Below are positions 18,515 to 28,216 of a stretch of 64,000 nucleotides of DNA, one piece after another. The stretch is from Porphyromonadaceae bacterium. GTDB lineage: Bacteria; Bacteroidota; Bacteroidia; Bacteroidales; Dysgonomonadaceae. The first letter of the stretch is position 1; each line of letters starts with the position of its first letter. The stretch spans positions 78,869-142,868 of the forward strand of contig JALHIE010000001.1 in assembly GCA_022840285.1 (NCBI GenBank), given 5' to 3'. Position numbers and translations under genes: made by a program. The notes below the pieces were generated by a model that saw only the letters and a list, made by a program, of their open reading frames with translations, did no database searches and was not told the origin of the DNA.

Positions 18515-19225
18515 TTAACGAATGGCTCTCCTCTTCCTTGTTGAGGCCATTGAAATGACAATGTACGCCAGAATCCCCCAGGCAATGCCTGTAATTCCCC
18601 AAAACAAAACAGAGGCAATCATCACAACGATGAGCAGCAACTGTTTTTCGTTTCCTTTGATCTTCAGGTTTCGTATTTTGAGTGAAAACATGGGAATTTC
18701 GGAAACCATCAATACCGATAGAACCAAAATAAAACCCACGGTCAGGAAGAGGTAAAATTCGTTGTTGGCAGCCGGCAAGTGCGTACCGCATACATAGCTT
18801 ACCCAAAACAATCCGTTGGCTGGAGTAGGCAGGCCGAGAAAGGTGGTTGCCTGGCGGTCGTCGATATTGAATTTTGCCAACCTGTAGGCTGAGAAAACCG
18901 GGATCAGGAAAGCCAGATAGGGGAGGTACGGTTTCAATAGAGAAAGGGATGTGGGAAAAAGCGTAAAGTCCTGCAACAATATGAAGACGGCAGATGCGGG
19001 AGCAACTCCGAAACTGACAACATCGGCCAGCGAGTCCAGTTCTACTCCGATTTTAGAGGAAACTCCCAGTGAACGTGCTGCCCAGCCGTCGAAAAAATCG
19101 AATGTTGCTGCCAGTAGGACCCAAATGACGACTGCCGGGAAGTTCCCCTGGAATGCCATGACAATGGCAACACAACCGGAGAACAGGTTCAGCAGTGTAA
19201 TTATGTTAGGAATCTGTTTTTTCAT
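18515..19225 (-). CDS. pssA: CDP-diacylglycerol-serine O-phosphatidyltransferase
   Basis: A 236-residue integral membrane enzyme that makes phosphatidylserine from CDP-diacylglycerol and serine. The CDP-alcohol phosphatidyltransferase motif (DG, then AR, G, D and D at set spacing) is seen in DFFDGWAARSLG and ELDSLAD at about residues 42-66. Six to eight hydrophobic helices follow. The ATG at 19225 gives the standard MKKQIPNIITLLNL start and overlaps the end of psd by 20 bases, so the pair is coupled: its product is the substrate of Psd. Confidence 0.93.
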   Translation of the reverse strand: MKKQIPNIITLLNLFSGCVAIVMAFQGNFPAVVIWVLLAATFDFFDGWAARSLGVSSKIGVELDSLADVVSFGVAPASAVFILLQDFTLFPTSLSLLKPYLPYLAFLIPVFSAYRLAKFNIDDRQATTFLGLPTPANGLFWVSYVCGTHLPAANNEFYLFLTVGFILVLSVLMVSEIPMFSLKIRNLKIKGNEKQLLLIVVMIASVLFWGITGIAWGILAYIVISMASTRKRRAIR

Positions 19226-19898
19226 TCCCTTTAAGTTTTTCCGGCAACCGTGCCAGAAGTGTTTCGTTTGCCCGGACCTCATCGCCTATCTGAACCAGGA
19301 TCTCGCTGTCGGTGGGCAGAAAAACATCCATCCTGGAACCCAGTTTGATGAAACCCAACCGATCTCCGATGTGGTAATATTCGCCTTCCTTGACGTAGGT
19401 GACGATCCGGCGTGCTACCGCCCCGGCTATTTGCCGGGTAAGCACACGATGCCCGTCGGGCGTCTCGATGATGATGTTGCTTCTTTCATTCTCGTGGCTC
19501 GATTTAGGCAGGTATGCCGCATGGAAATTTCCCTTTTCGTGTGAGTAATGCACCACTTTTCCCGTGACGGGTATCCAGTTTGAGTGAGCGTTGAAAAACG
19601 ACATAAAGATGGAAATTTGTATCCGCTCCTCGTTGAAGTAATTCTTTTCAAAAGTTTTTTCTATCACCACAATTCTTCCGTCGGCGGGTGCATTCACGTA
19701 ATCCAGCAGGTCTCCTTCGTAAACGCGGCTCGGCTTTTTAAAGAAATTCATCATCAGCGCAAAGACGACCACTGAGATAAACAACATAATAAAAGAGAAG
19801 AGGCTCTCCGGAAAAAAACGGAACATGAAGCCGTTTAACAGTACCAGGATAACTGTTGTGATAAACAGCGTTTTTCTTCCTTCTTTGTGAATCAGCAT
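19206..19898 (-). CDS. psd: Phosphatidylserine decarboxylase, short type
   Basis: A 230-residue member of the short Psd family that makes phosphatidylethanolamine. Two N-terminal membrane helices (about residues 10-55) precede the catalytic domain with HSNWIPVTGKV and, near the C-terminus, KLGSRMDVF. The Gly-Ser in this last motif is the self-cleavage site that creates the pyruvoyl cofactor. It lies 12 bases after cvpA and overlaps pssA. Confidence 0.93.
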   Translation of the reverse strand: MLIHKEGRKTLFITTVILVLLNGFMFRFFPESLFSFIMLFISVVVFALMMNFFKKPSRVYEGDLLDYVNAPADGRIVVIEKTFEKNYFNEERIQISIFMSFFNAHSNWIPVTGKVVHYSHEKGNFHAAYLPKSSHENERSNIIIETPDGHRVLTRQIAGAVARRIVTYVKEGEYYHIGDRLGFIKLGSRMDVFLPTDSEILVQIGDEVRANETLLARLPEKLKGNEKTDS

Positions 19899-19910
19899 GA
19901 TATGAGGCTT

Positions 19911-20528
19911 TTAAATCGAATCTGTTTCGAAATATTTTTTCTGAAAAGAGGAGTCAATGGGTTGGCCGCTCTCCGTATCGTAGGTTGTACCCCTGGAATC
20001 CTCGATCTGTTTTCTGTACTTTTCCGGAACATATTCTTCCCACACTTCCTTGTTGAGGTAGGGAACGACGGCCGGGGCCGCAACACGAACCTTTTCGTAG
20101 AAAAACGATTGTTGCTTTGTGTCGGGTTTAATGAGCTTTTCTTCCCTGTCGAGCATGAGGATAAGGTTGAGCAGAACACTTAAAGCCACAACCGTTGTCC
20201 CTACGGATACAACACTTCCCAAAATTCGGTTGATAAAGTTGAGGTTCACCGACTCGAACAGTTTTTGTATAAGAAAGCCGATCAGAGAAACTACTGCTGC
20301 TATGGCCAGAAAAGCGACCGTGTAGGAGAGCACACGGGTAACCTGCGGAGAAAAGTCGAATGTTTTTTGGAGGTAGGGCAGAACGGTAACAGCCAGCTTT
20401 CCGGCAAAAACAGCAGCGAGAATGACGGTCGCAAGCCCAACAAGCATCCTAACCAGTCCCTTCCGATATCCGTTTACAAAGGCGACAAGCAGGAAAATAA
20501 GTACGAGGAGGTCAAACCAGTTTAACAT
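19911..20528 (-). CDS. CvpA-family membrane protein
   Basis: A 205-residue protein with four predicted membrane helices in the first 145 residues and a charged C-terminal tail. The N-terminal FDLLVLIFLLVAFVNGYRKG segment is typical of CvpA/colicin V production proteins, which are linked to envelope homeostasis. The ATG at 20528 is chosen because it starts the first membrane helix; it lies two bases after murI. Confidence 0.85.
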   Translation of the reverse strand: MLNWFDLLVLIFLLVAFVNGYRKGLVRMLVGLATVILAAVFAGKLAVTVLPYLQKTFDFSPQVTRVLSYTVAFLAIAAVVSLIGFLIQKLFESVNLNFINRILGSVVSVGTTVVALSVLLNLILMLDREEKLIKPDTKQQSFFYEKVRVAAPAVVPYLNKEVWEEYVPEKYRKQIEDSRGTTYDTESGQPIDSSFQKKYFETDSI

Positions 20529-20530
20529 AA

Positions 20531-21370
20531 TCAATCGATGTTTATTTTTTGAGCTTCGATGGTCTCTTTGAGGAACAGGGATGCCAAATCTACAAATTTC
20601 CCGGGCAGATCGGTAGTGAAGTATTTCACCGTACCGTTTTTGGAGCACCTGTTTTCCATTTCCGGATGGCGTTGGAGATACTCTTTTAAGCTTTCAGCCA
20701 CGTATTTTCCTTGCGATACAACTTGAATGTTTTTGGGAAGGAACTGTTTTATTTTACCGATCAGGAGGGGATAGTGTGTGCAACCCAGAATGATGGTGTC
20801 GATCTGACTATCTTTTTCCAACAGGTTGTCGATGTGCTGTTTGACAAAATAATCGGCTCCGGGTTTATCAAACTCGTTGTTCTCCACCAGCGGGACCCAC
20901 ATCGGACAAGCTTCTCCCGACACTTTCAGGTGAGGATGCAGTTTGGCAATTTCAATATCGTAGGATTGGGACTTTACGGTGCCCGATGTCCCGAACAGAC
21001 CGATATGACCGGTCTTTGTGAAGCCGGCAATGGATTCAACCGTAGGGCGAATGACGCCCAGCACCCTTCTCGATGGATCTAATTCGGGTAAATCGACCTG
21101 TTGAATGGTTCGTAACGCTTTTGCCGATGCCGTGTTGCAAGCTAAAATTACCAGGTGGCAGTTCTGCCCGAAAAACCATTTTACGGCATCTTTTGTAAAT
21201 TGATAAACGATCTCGAAAGAGCGGCTCCCATAGGGCGCCCGGGCATTATCGCCCAGATACAGGTAGTCGTATTGGGGAAGTAACGATTTGATTTCGGACA
21301 ATACGGTGAGTCCGCCATACCCGGAATCGAAAATACCGATAGGCGCTTGTTGTTCAGTACCCTCTATCAC
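20531..21370 (-). CDS. murI: Glutamate racemase
   Basis: A 279-residue cofactor-independent racemase that supplies D-glutamate for peptidoglycan. Both catalytic cysteines are visible: ACNTAS (about residue 84) and LGCTHYP (about residue 196). The FDSGYGGLTVL motif lies near the N-terminus. It follows ompH by 20 bases, an order often seen in Bacteroidales (ompH then murI). Confidence 0.95.
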   Translation of the reverse strand: MIEGTEQQAPIGIFDSGYGGLTVLSEIKSLLPQYDYLYLGDNARAPYGSRSFEIVYQFTKDAVKWFFGQNCHLVILACNTASAKALRTIQQVDLPELDPSRRVLGVIRPTVESIAGFTKTGHIGLFGTSGTVKSQSYDIEIAKLHPHLKVSGEACPMWVPLVENNEFDKPGADYFVKQHIDNLLEKDSQIDTIILGCTHYPLLIGKIKQFLPKNIQVVSQGKYVAESLKEYLQRHPEMENRCSKNGTVKYFTTDLPGKFVDLASLFLKETIEAQKINID

Positions 21371-21390
21371 ACTTTTTGGCGATAATAAGT

Positions 21391-21912
21391 TTAGTTCATT
21401 CCCAGCTTTGCCCTTACCAACGGATTGGCATCCACTGCTACCGGGTTCACAAAAGCAATTCCCGGGTTGGCAAGATCGTAGATAACCGTGAAATTTTGTT
21501 CGATGCCTACCTGACGGATGGCATCGGAGATTTGTTTCTTTAACGGTTCAAGCAGCGCCTTTTCTTGCTGTTCGATATCTTCTTGAGCCAATTGCATAAA
21601 CTGTTGCATCTTGTTCTCCAGCTCAGTCAGCTCCTGCATCCGGCGCAATTTAATGTTTTCGGCCAGTGAACCTTGATAGGTGATGTAATCTGAATACTTT
21701 TTGTTGTATTCGTTTTGCATCAGCTCAAGTTCCTTTTTATAATTTTCACTCAGTGCGACGAGTTTTTGCGTGGCCTCTTCCTTTGCAGGGAAAGCGCTCA
21801 GTAGATCGGTTGTATTCACATAAGCAACAATTACTTGTGCGTTTTGAGCCGAAAGGTTGGCACTCAACATTAAAAATAGAACACCCAGGCTTATCAATGT
21901 TGTTTTGTTCAT
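21391..21912 (-). CDS. OmpH/Skp-family periplasmic chaperone
   Basis: A 173-residue protein with a signal peptide (residues 1-22, ending LSAQ) and a long Gln/Glu/Lys-rich helical region (about 45-130), the tentacle shape of Skp chaperones that escort outer-membrane proteins. It is the first gene after infB on this strand. In many relatives two ompH genes follow bamA; here only one is present and bamA is not adjacent. Confidence 0.9.
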   Translation of the reverse strand: MNKTTLISLGVLFLMLSANLSAQNAQVIVAYVNTTDLLSAFPAKEEATQKLVALSENYKKELELMQNEYNKKYSDYITYQGSLAENIKLRRMQELTELENKMQQFMQLAQEDIEQQEKALLEPLKKQISDAIRQVGIEQNFTVIYDLANPGIAFVNPVAVDANPLVRAKLGMN

Positions 21913-21995
21913 AACAATCCTATTTTAGATGTAAATAAATTTTGATTTATACTGTAACCTGCGTTGGCAATTGTAATTTTCTCCTTGTGTGTTTT

Positions 21996-22026
21996 AGCCG
22001 CATCCCGCTTCCGGCGGGATGCGGCT
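21996..22026. terminator. Perfect 13-bp hairpin between infB and ompH
   Basis: A GC-rich 13-base-pair inverted repeat with a five-base loop lies 34 bases after the infB stop codon. Neither strand has a T-run directly after the stem, so it is not a textbook intrinsic terminator. It may be a transcript-end or processing hairpin for the rimP-nusA-infB operon, or a dispersed palindromic element. Confidence 0.5.
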
Positions 22027-22059
22027 AAGTAAAGGAATTAAAATTACAATGTCAACTGG

Positions 22060-25017
22060 TTATAAAGTTTTTTTCACTTCTATCTGTTCGTATGATTCAA
22101 TGATGTCGCCCACCTTTATGTCGTTGAAATTCTTGATGCTGATACCGCATTCGTATCCGGATGCAACTTCCCTGACATCTTCCTTGAACCGTTTCAGTGA
22201 ATCCAATTCGCCGGTAAAGATAACAATTCCATCCCGAATAAGACGAATTTTGTTGGTGCGTTTTATTTTTCCGTCGCGCACCATCGAACCGGCTACGGTG
22301 CCTACTTTAGTGATTTTAAAGACATCAAGCACCTCTACGTTTGCCGTAATTTCTTCCTTGATATCGGGCGAAAGCATACCTTCCATAGCGGCTTTCACTT
22401 CTTCAATAGCGTCGTAGATAATGGAGTACAGGCGGATGTCGATACCTTGTTTCTCTGCTTCACGTCTCGCTCCCAGTGAGGGGCGGACCTGGAATCCGAT
22501 AATGACCCCGTCTGATGCTGCGGCGAGGGTGACGTCCGATTCCGAGATCTGACCGACGGCCTTGTGGATCACATTTACCTGTATTTCTTCGGTCGACAGA
22601 CGGATGAGCGAGTCTGAAAGCGCTTCTACCGAACCGTCCACGTCACCTTTCACAATGATGTTCAGCTGCTGGAAGTTTCCGATAGCTATCCGGCGTCCAA
22701 TGTCATCCAGGGTAAGCATCTTCTGTGTACGCAGCGACTGTTCACGCTGCAGCTGTTCGCGGCGCGCGGCAACGTTGCGCGCATCCTGGTCGCTCTCCAT
22801 GACGTTGAATGTATCTCCCGCCTGGGGTGCGCCGTTCAGTCCGAGCACCAGTGCCGGCTCTGCGGGTCCCGCTTCGTTGATTTTCTGGTTTCGTTCGTTG
22901 AACATGGCTTTTACGCGCCCGTAGTAGGAACCTGCCAGCAATACATCGCCTTGCCTGAGCGTTCCGTTTTCCACCAGAACGGTAGCCACGTAACCCCTCC
23001 CTTTGTCGAGTGACGATTCCACGATGGAGCCCGATGCTTTCCGGTCGGGGTTTGCCTTAAGCTCCAGCAGGTCCGCCTCGAGCAGCACTTTTTCGAGCAA
23101 CTCGTTAATGCCTATTCCTTTTTTGGCGGAAATGTCTTGTGACTGGTATTTCCCGCCCCAGTCCTCCACCAGGTAATTCATCTCGGCGAGGCGTTCTTTT
23201 ATCTTTTCGGGGTTGGCTCCCGGCTTATCTACTTTATTGATGGCAAAAACGATGGGAACACCTGCGGCTCCGGCATGGTTAATGGCCTCGACGGTCTGGG
23301 GCATCACGTTATCGTCGGCAGCTACGATAATGATGGCTACGTCTGTCACTTTAGCACCACGGGCGCGCATAGCGGTAAATGCTTCGTGACCGGGCGTGTC
23401 CAGGAACGTGATCTTCCTGCCGTCCGGCAGTTTCACATTGTATGCGCCGATGTGCTGGGTGATTCCCCCGGCTTCCCCTTCAATAACGTTGGTGTTCCGG
23501 ATACTGTCGAGCAGCGATGTCTTGCCGTGGTCGACGTGTCCCATAACGGTAACGATTGGCGGGCGCGGTAGCAGATCTTCGGGATTATCCTCTTCTTCAG
23601 CGATGGCCTCTATAACATCGGCGCTCACGAATTTGGTTTTGTAGCCGAATTCATCGGCAACAATATTGATGGTTTCTGCGTCCAGGCGCTGGTTGATAGC
23701 CACCATAACGCCCAGGTTCATGCAGGTGGCGATGACGCTGGTAACGGGGACATCCATCATGTTTGCCAGGTCGTTGGCCGTAACAAACTCGGTAAGCTGC
23801 AATATCTTGCTTTCGCGTTCCTGCTGTTTGATTTCCTCCCGTTGTCGCTGAGAAACGGCTTCCCGTTTTTCGCGCCGGTATCTTGCTCCGCCTTTTCCCC
23901 CGCGTTTTTCGGTTAACCGGGCAAGTGTTTCCTTGATCTGTTTTTGAACGTCCTCCTCGCTTACTTCAGCTTTAATCGGTTTCCGGAGGACTTTCTTGTC
24001 ACGACGGATGTTCTCTCCGTGCGCGCCGGCCTTTTCTATATTGACCTTGCCTTTATCGATGCGTTTGCGTTTTTTCTTTTTGTTCTCTTCTTCGGCTGTG
24101 TTGATTACCACCCCTTTCTTCTTTTCTTTCTCTTCGATCGATTCTTTTTTCAGGCTTTTCACGGCTTCTTCTTTCGCTTTCTTGGCATTTTGCTCTTTTT
24201 CACGTTCCAGGCGTTCTTTTTTGCGTTGCGCCCTGGATTTCCGTGGGGGACGGGTCCTGTCGTTTATTGACTCCAGATCGATAGAACCTTTAACCACAAT
24301 GTTGGGCTCCTTCAGTTCTTGGCGTATGCGGAATACCTCATCCGGTCTCTTGTCGTGCGGAGTTGCCTCTTCCCCTGTTTCTGCTTTTTCATCCTGACCG
24401 GAGTAATCGCCTTGTTCTTCCACCGTCGTTTCTTCCGGGGTTTCAACGGACGGAACTGCCGTTTCAGAAAGTGCTGATTCGTGCGCAACAACGATTTCCA
24501 CCGGTTCCTCCGGTTGCAGTGTAACCGTTTCAACCTCAATTTCCTTTTGCACCGGTTCTTCTCTCTTTACTTCAACCTCGATTTTTACTTCAACTTCAAC
24601 TTCAACCTCTTCCTCAACTTCTTCCTGTTTAACCTCGGCTTCTTTTTTCTGTTTTTTATGTTCATCTAAATCGATGCTTCCAACAACGTTGAACTTTGGT
24701 TTCAGGTCATCGGGGATTTCCGCCTTAATGGTATCTTTTTCAATTTTTTTCTTGGGCTTTTCCTCTATCTCGTATCCTTCGATGGCAATCGTTTCCCGTT
24801 TGTCATCTTTCCGGTGCATCCTTTCGAGATTTTCAATGGCCTCCTTTTTAATTTTCTTGTCCTTGCTGAATTCGGCAACCAACAAATTATACTGTTCTTC
24901 CTCAATCTTTGTATTAGGATTTGCTTCAACAGTAATTCCTTTCTTGTGCAAAAATTCAACCAGCGTGTTGATCCCTACATTTAAATTTCGAGCTACTTTA
25001 CTTAATCTTTCAGCCAT
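22060..25017 (-). CDS. infB: Translation initiation factor IF-2
   Basis: A 985-residue GTPase that places initiator tRNA on the 30S subunit. The GTPase domain has [14 protein letters not shown] (P-loop), DTPGHEAF and NKVDK in order from about residue 486, followed by the usual beta-barrel and C-terminal domains. The N-terminal 400 residues are low complexity, with a Glu/Val-rich tract (about 130-155) that comes from repeated short DNA units near 24590-24625. It lies 54 bases after nusA in the conserved rimP-nusA-infB order. Confidence 0.97.
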   Translation of the reverse strand: MAERLSKVARNLNVGINTLVEFLHKKGITVEANPNTKIEEEQYNLLVAEFSKDKKIKKEAIENLERMHRKDDKRETIAIEGYEIEEKPKKKIEKDTIKAEIPDDLKPKFNVVGSIDLDEHKKQKKEAEVKQEEVEEEVEVEVEVKIEVEVKREEPVQKEIEVETVTLQPEEPVEIVVAHESALSETAVPSVETPEETTVEEQGDYSGQDEKAETGEEATPHDKRPDEVFRIRQELKEPNIVVKGSIDLESINDRTRPPRKSRAQRKKERLEREKEQNAKKAKEEAVKSLKKESIEEKEKKKGVVINTAEEENKKKKRKRIDKGKVNIEKAGAHGENIRRDKKVLRKPIKAEVSEEDVQKQIKETLARLTEKRGGKGGARYRREKREAVSQRQREEIKQQERESKILQLTEFVTANDLANMMDVPVTSVIATCMNLGVMVAINQRLDAETINIVADEFGYKTKFVSADVIEAIAEEEDNPEDLLPRPPIVTVMGHVDHGKTSLLDSIRNTNVIEGEAGGITQHIGAYNVKLPDGRKITFLDTPGHEAFTAMRARGAKVTDVAIIIVAADDNVMPQTVEAINHAGAAGVPIVFAINKVDKPGANPEKIKERLAEMNYLVEDWGGKYQSQDISAKKGIGINELLEKVLLEADLLELKANPDRKASGSIVESSLDKGRGYVATVLVENGTLRQGDVLLAGSYYGRVKAMFNERNQKINEAGPAEPALVLGLNGAPQAGDTFNVMESDQDARNVAARREQLQREQSLRTQKMLTLDDIGRRIAIGNFQQLNIIVKGDVDGSVEALSDSLIRLSTEEIQVNVIHKAVGQISESDVTLAAASDGVIIGFQVRPSLGARREAEKQGIDIRLYSIIYDAIEEVKAAMEGMLSPDIKEEITANVEVLDVFKITKVGTVAGSMVRDGKIKRTNKIRLIRDGIVIFTGELDSLKRFKEDVREVASGYECGISIKNFNDIKVGDIIESYEQIEVKKTL

Positions 25018-25071
25018 ATAGTTGAGTTTGTCCTTTCTTAATTTATTGGTTTTGTGAACAGTTTAACAGTT

Positions 25072-26355
25072 TTAATTCTCCGGATCTTCGTCGGTATTTT
25101 CTTCATCCTCAAATTCGTAACGAAGAACTCTCAATACCTCGTCCACGGTGTTCTCTTCCAGGTCGGCTTCCTTGATGAGTCTCTCGCGCGGCATGGCCAG
25201 CACATTTTTGGCCGTTGAGCAACCGATCCGTTTGAGCTGGTCGATTACCCACCCGTCGATTTCATCGCGGAATTCGTCCAGGTAGATATCTTCTTCGTCG
25301 AAATCGTCGATTTCCCTGAAAACTTCTATGTTGTATCCTGTCAGCATGGATGCCAGCTTAATGTTGGCGCCGCCTTTACCGATCGCCAGCGAAACTTCGT
25401 CGGGATAAAGGAATACTTCGGCACGGCGTTCTTCTTCCTTGACGGAGATAGAGTTGATCTTTGCCGGGCTAAGCGCTCGCTGAATAAACAGGTTGGTGTT
25501 GTTTGTGTAGTTGATAACATCAATGTTTTCGTTGCGAAGTTCACGCACAATTCCGTGAATACGGAACCCTTTCATCCCCACGCAGGCTCCGACCGGATCA
25601 ATACGGTCATCGTAGGCTTCAACGGCCACTTTGGCCCTTTCTCCCGGGATGCGGGCTATGCCTTTGATCGTGATAAGTCCGTCGTTAATTTCAGGAATTT
25701 CCATTTCGAACAATCTTTCAAGGAATATGGGCGACGTGCGCGAAAGGATGATTTTCGGGTTGTTGTTTTTATTTTCGACCCGGGCGACAATAGCGCGAAC
25801 ATGCTCTCCTTTTCGGAAGAAATCGCTGGGAATCTGTTCGGTTTTGGGCAGGATAAGTTCGTTGTGCTCGTCATCGAGAAGCAACAGCTCTTTTTTCCAA
25901 ACCTGATAAACTTCACCCGATACAATTTCTCCTACCTTTTCCTTGTATTTGTTGTAGAGATTGTCTTTTTCGAGTTCAAGAATTTTTGAAGCCAGGGTTT
26001 GGCGAAGGTTCAATATGGTTCTGCGGCCAAAATCTTCCAGTTGAAGCTCGTCGGTTACCTCTTCACCCACTTCAAAGTCTTCATCGATTTTGTGTGCTTC
26101 GGTCAGGCTGATCTCCATGTTGGGATTCTGGAGTTCCTCGTCTTCAACGATAACCCGGTTACGCCAGATCTCCAGGTCTCCCTTGTCGGGATTGATGATA
26201 ATGTCGAAATTCTCATCCGTACCCACCGATTTGGCAATCACGCTTCTGAACGACTCTTCAAGCACACTTATCATGGTGGCTTTGTCAATATTCTTCAGTT
26301 CGTTGAATTCTGAAAAGGTATCTATTAGGCTGATTGTTTCCTTCTTTTTGCCCAT
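25072..26355 (-). CDS. nusA: Transcription termination/antitermination protein NusA
   Basis: A 427-residue RNA-binding protein: N-terminal polymerase-binding domain (residues 1-130), S1 domain (about 135-200), two KH domains (about 235-345, with GACVGMKG and AIGKGGANIKLAS) and an acidic C-terminus. It modulates pausing and termination. It lies between rimP and infB, 68 bases after rimP. Confidence 0.96.
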   Translation of the reverse strand: MGKKKETISLIDTFSEFNELKNIDKATMISVLEESFRSVIAKSVGTDENFDIIINPDKGDLEIWRNRVIVEDEELQNPNMEISLTEAHKIDEDFEVGEEVTDELQLEDFGRRTILNLRQTLASKILELEKDNLYNKYKEKVGEIVSGEVYQVWKKELLLLDDEHNELILPKTEQIPSDFFRKGEHVRAIVARVENKNNNPKIILSRTSPIFLERLFEMEIPEINDGLITIKGIARIPGERAKVAVEAYDDRIDPVGACVGMKGFRIHGIVRELRNENIDVINYTNNTNLFIQRALSPAKINSISVKEEERRAEVFLYPDEVSLAIGKGGANIKLASMLTGYNIEVFREIDDFDEEDIYLDEFRDEIDGWVIDQLKRIGCSTAKNVLAMPRERLIKEADLEENTVDEVLRVLRYEFEDEENTDEDPEN

Positions 26356-26423
26356 AAAATTAATGATTTACGTTTTTTGATTTACGAATTACGACTTAAT
26401 TTTAGCCAATCCGTTTTTTCGCT

Positions 26424-26888
26424 TTAGAATTTTAGTTGATATTTTGTATATTTTATTTCCTCGTAGGAGAAAGTCCGCTCCTCTTTTATGGCTGTCTTTC
26501 GCTTTGCTCCCTCCGGTTTGACCATTCTTGAAATTTCGATGGTGAAATTGTTTCCGGTTGAAGATTTTAGCGTTCCTTTTAGTTTTTCCCCCTTCCGGGT
26601 AAGCACTTCAACTTCTTTCCCTTCGTATTTCTTATATTGGCGAGGGGTTTTAAAAGGAGATGTCAATCCGGCAGAAGTAACTGTCAACTCAAAATCCTCC
26701 GTGTCACGGTCGAGCTTTGTCTCCAAGTAGCGGCTCAGTTTCACACAGTCGTCGATGTTAACGCCGTTGTCGTTGTCGATCTCGACCGTTATTGTGCCGC
26801 CGGTGGAGACATTGACGTCCACCAGGTAATCGGGAGAATCTTTTAAAAACTCCTCAGCCATCACTTTTATCTCGTTTTTCTCCATCAT
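26424..26888 (-). CDS. rimP: Ribosome maturation factor RimP
   Basis: A 154-residue 30S assembly factor. The N-terminal alpha/beta domain has VDVNVSTGGTITVEIDND and the conserved DCVKLSR segment; the C-terminal SH3-like domain holds the TSAGL motif and Lys-rich region. The ATG pair at 26888/26885 is chosen since the longer frame adds 17 residues outside the family and would begin almost at the mapped promoter -7 box. Confidence 0.93.
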   Translation of the reverse strand: MMEKNEIKVMAEEFLKDSPDYLVDVNVSTGGTITVEIDNDNGVNIDDCVKLSRYLETKLDRDTEDFELTVTSAGLTSPFKTPRQYKKYEGKEVEVLTRKGEKLKGTLKSSTGNNFTIEISRMVKPEGAKRKTAIKEERTFSYEEIKYTKYQLKF

Positions 26889-26948
26889 ACGAACGTGCAA
26901 ACAAACAAAAAAGGAGCAATCCAGTGCTCCCCTCGTCATTTACCGGTA

Positions 26949-26979
26949 CAAAGATATTATTTTCAAATGGATTGACAAA
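26949..26979 (-). promoter_or_regulatory. Full promoter for the rimP-nusA-infB operon
   Basis: On the minus strand a TTTG -33 box (complement of 26976-26979) is followed after exactly 19 bases by TATCTTTG (complement of 26949-26956). This is a full match to the Bacteroidetes TTTG-N19-TAnnTTTG promoter, and the -7 box is about 60 bases before the rimP start. The rest of the 299-base gap to lemA (26889-27187) shows no gene. Confidence 0.75.
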
Positions 26980-27187
26980 ATGTTTGTGATTTTTTCTGTT
27001 ATCGTCCGGAAAAATTACCGATGCGGTTGGAGGAAGTTGTGCGAAAAACAAAACAAAACGGATGATCAAACGTTAAATAGAGGATAGGAAAGCTTCTGAA
27101 ATGGCGCGGTTTTTGACGGTTCATTGGTAAACGATACGCCAGGCCGCCGGGAAGATACAAACAGAAATCTAAATAAACAGCAAAACA

Positions 27188-27763
27188 ATGAAGAAGTTAA
27201 CGTACATTTTATTAGCCGTTCTGGGAGTTGCCTTTTCGAGTTGCGGCTACAATACGATGGTCAGCAAACAGGAGGGCGTAAATTCGCAATGGGCAAATGT
27301 AGAAAACGCGTACCAGCGCCGGGCCGATTTAATTCCCAACCTGGTGGCAACCGTCAAGGGTTACGCCGAGCACGAGCAGGAAACCTTTACGCAAGTGACG
27401 GAAGCCCGTGCCAAAGCGACTCAAACGACGGTTGACCCGGAAAATCTGACCGAAGAAAGCATTCAGCAATATCAGCAAGCACAAAGCCAGTTAGGTTCAG
27501 CTATCGGACGATTGCTGCTTATTCAGGAGAATTACCCCGAGCTGAAAGCCAATCAAAATTTTTTGGCTCTCCAGGACGAATTGGCCGGTACGGAAAACCG
27601 TATTTCGGTGGAGAGGAACAAGTTTAATCAAACGGCGCAGGATTTTAATTCCTATATCCGCCAGTTTCCTCGTGTGATTTATGCGGGATGGTTTGGTTTC
27701 AAACCGAAAGGCTATTTCCAATCTGCTCCCGGAGCAGAAACGGCTCCCCGGGTCCAGTTTTAA
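27188..27763 (+). CDS. LemA-family lipoprotein
   Basis: A 191-residue LemA-family protein. An N-terminal signal with lipobox Cys19 (FSSC) is unusual compared with the transmembrane anchor of many LemA proteins but common in Bacteroidetes. The helical core has the family motifs QWANVENAYQRRADLIPNLV and FNSYIRQFP. The function is unknown. It forms a cluster with two TPM-domain genes, a conserved partnership in bacteria. Confidence 0.9.
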   Translation: MKKLTYILLAVLGVAFSSCGYNTMVSKQEGVNSQWANVENAYQRRADLIPNLVATVKGYAEHEQETFTQVTEARAKATQTTVDPENLTEESIQQYQQAQSQLGSAIGRLLLIQENYPELKANQNFLALQDELAGTENRISVERNKFNQTAQDFNSYIRQFPRVIYAGWFGFKPKGYFQSAPGAETAPRVQF

Positions 27764-27790
27764 ACCCCTAACCCCATACATACCCCGATC

Positions 27791-28216
27791 ATGTTAACTC
27801 AGGAAGAATTAAACCGGGTGGTGGAGTCCATTCGTACAGCTGAAAGCCGGACCTCTGCAGAAATTCGTGTCTGTATAGCCAGAAGATGTAAGGAGAATCC
27901 CCTGGATGCCGCTTACAAGAAATTCAAGCAATTGAAGATGGATAGAACTGCGTTGCGGAATTCGGTGCTGATTTATGTGGCTCCTGACAATCACAAAGCT
28001 GCGGTTATAGGTGATTCAGGAATCGATGAGGCTGCCCGGCAAGGTTTTTGGGATTCGGTGCTTGAAGAGATGTTTTCCTTTTTCAAAAATGGACGTATTT
28101 GTGAGGGGATCTGCCGGGGTGCGGGTAAAGTGGGAGAGTTGATGAAATCCCGTTATCCGGTCTCGGAAAACGATGTGAATGAATTGTGTGACGATGTTAT
28201 ATGGGATGAAGATTAG
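27791..28216 (+). CDS. TPM-domain protein (short, cytoplasmic)
   Basis: A 141-residue protein made of a single TPM (TLP18.3/Psb32/MOLO-1-like) domain with no signal peptide. Visible features are TSAEIRVCIA and NSVLIYVAP strands and the GDSGIDEAA motif. It lies 27 bases after lemA and its end overlaps the next TPM gene by 11 bases, so the two are likely translated together. Its role is unknown. Confidence 0.82.
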   Translation: MLTQEELNRVVESIRTAESRTSAEIRVCIARRCKENPLDAAYKKFKQLKMDRTALRNSVLIYVAPDNHKAAVIGDSGIDEAARQGFWDSVLEEMFSFFKNGRICEGICRGAGKVGELMKSRYPVSENDVNELCDDVIWDED

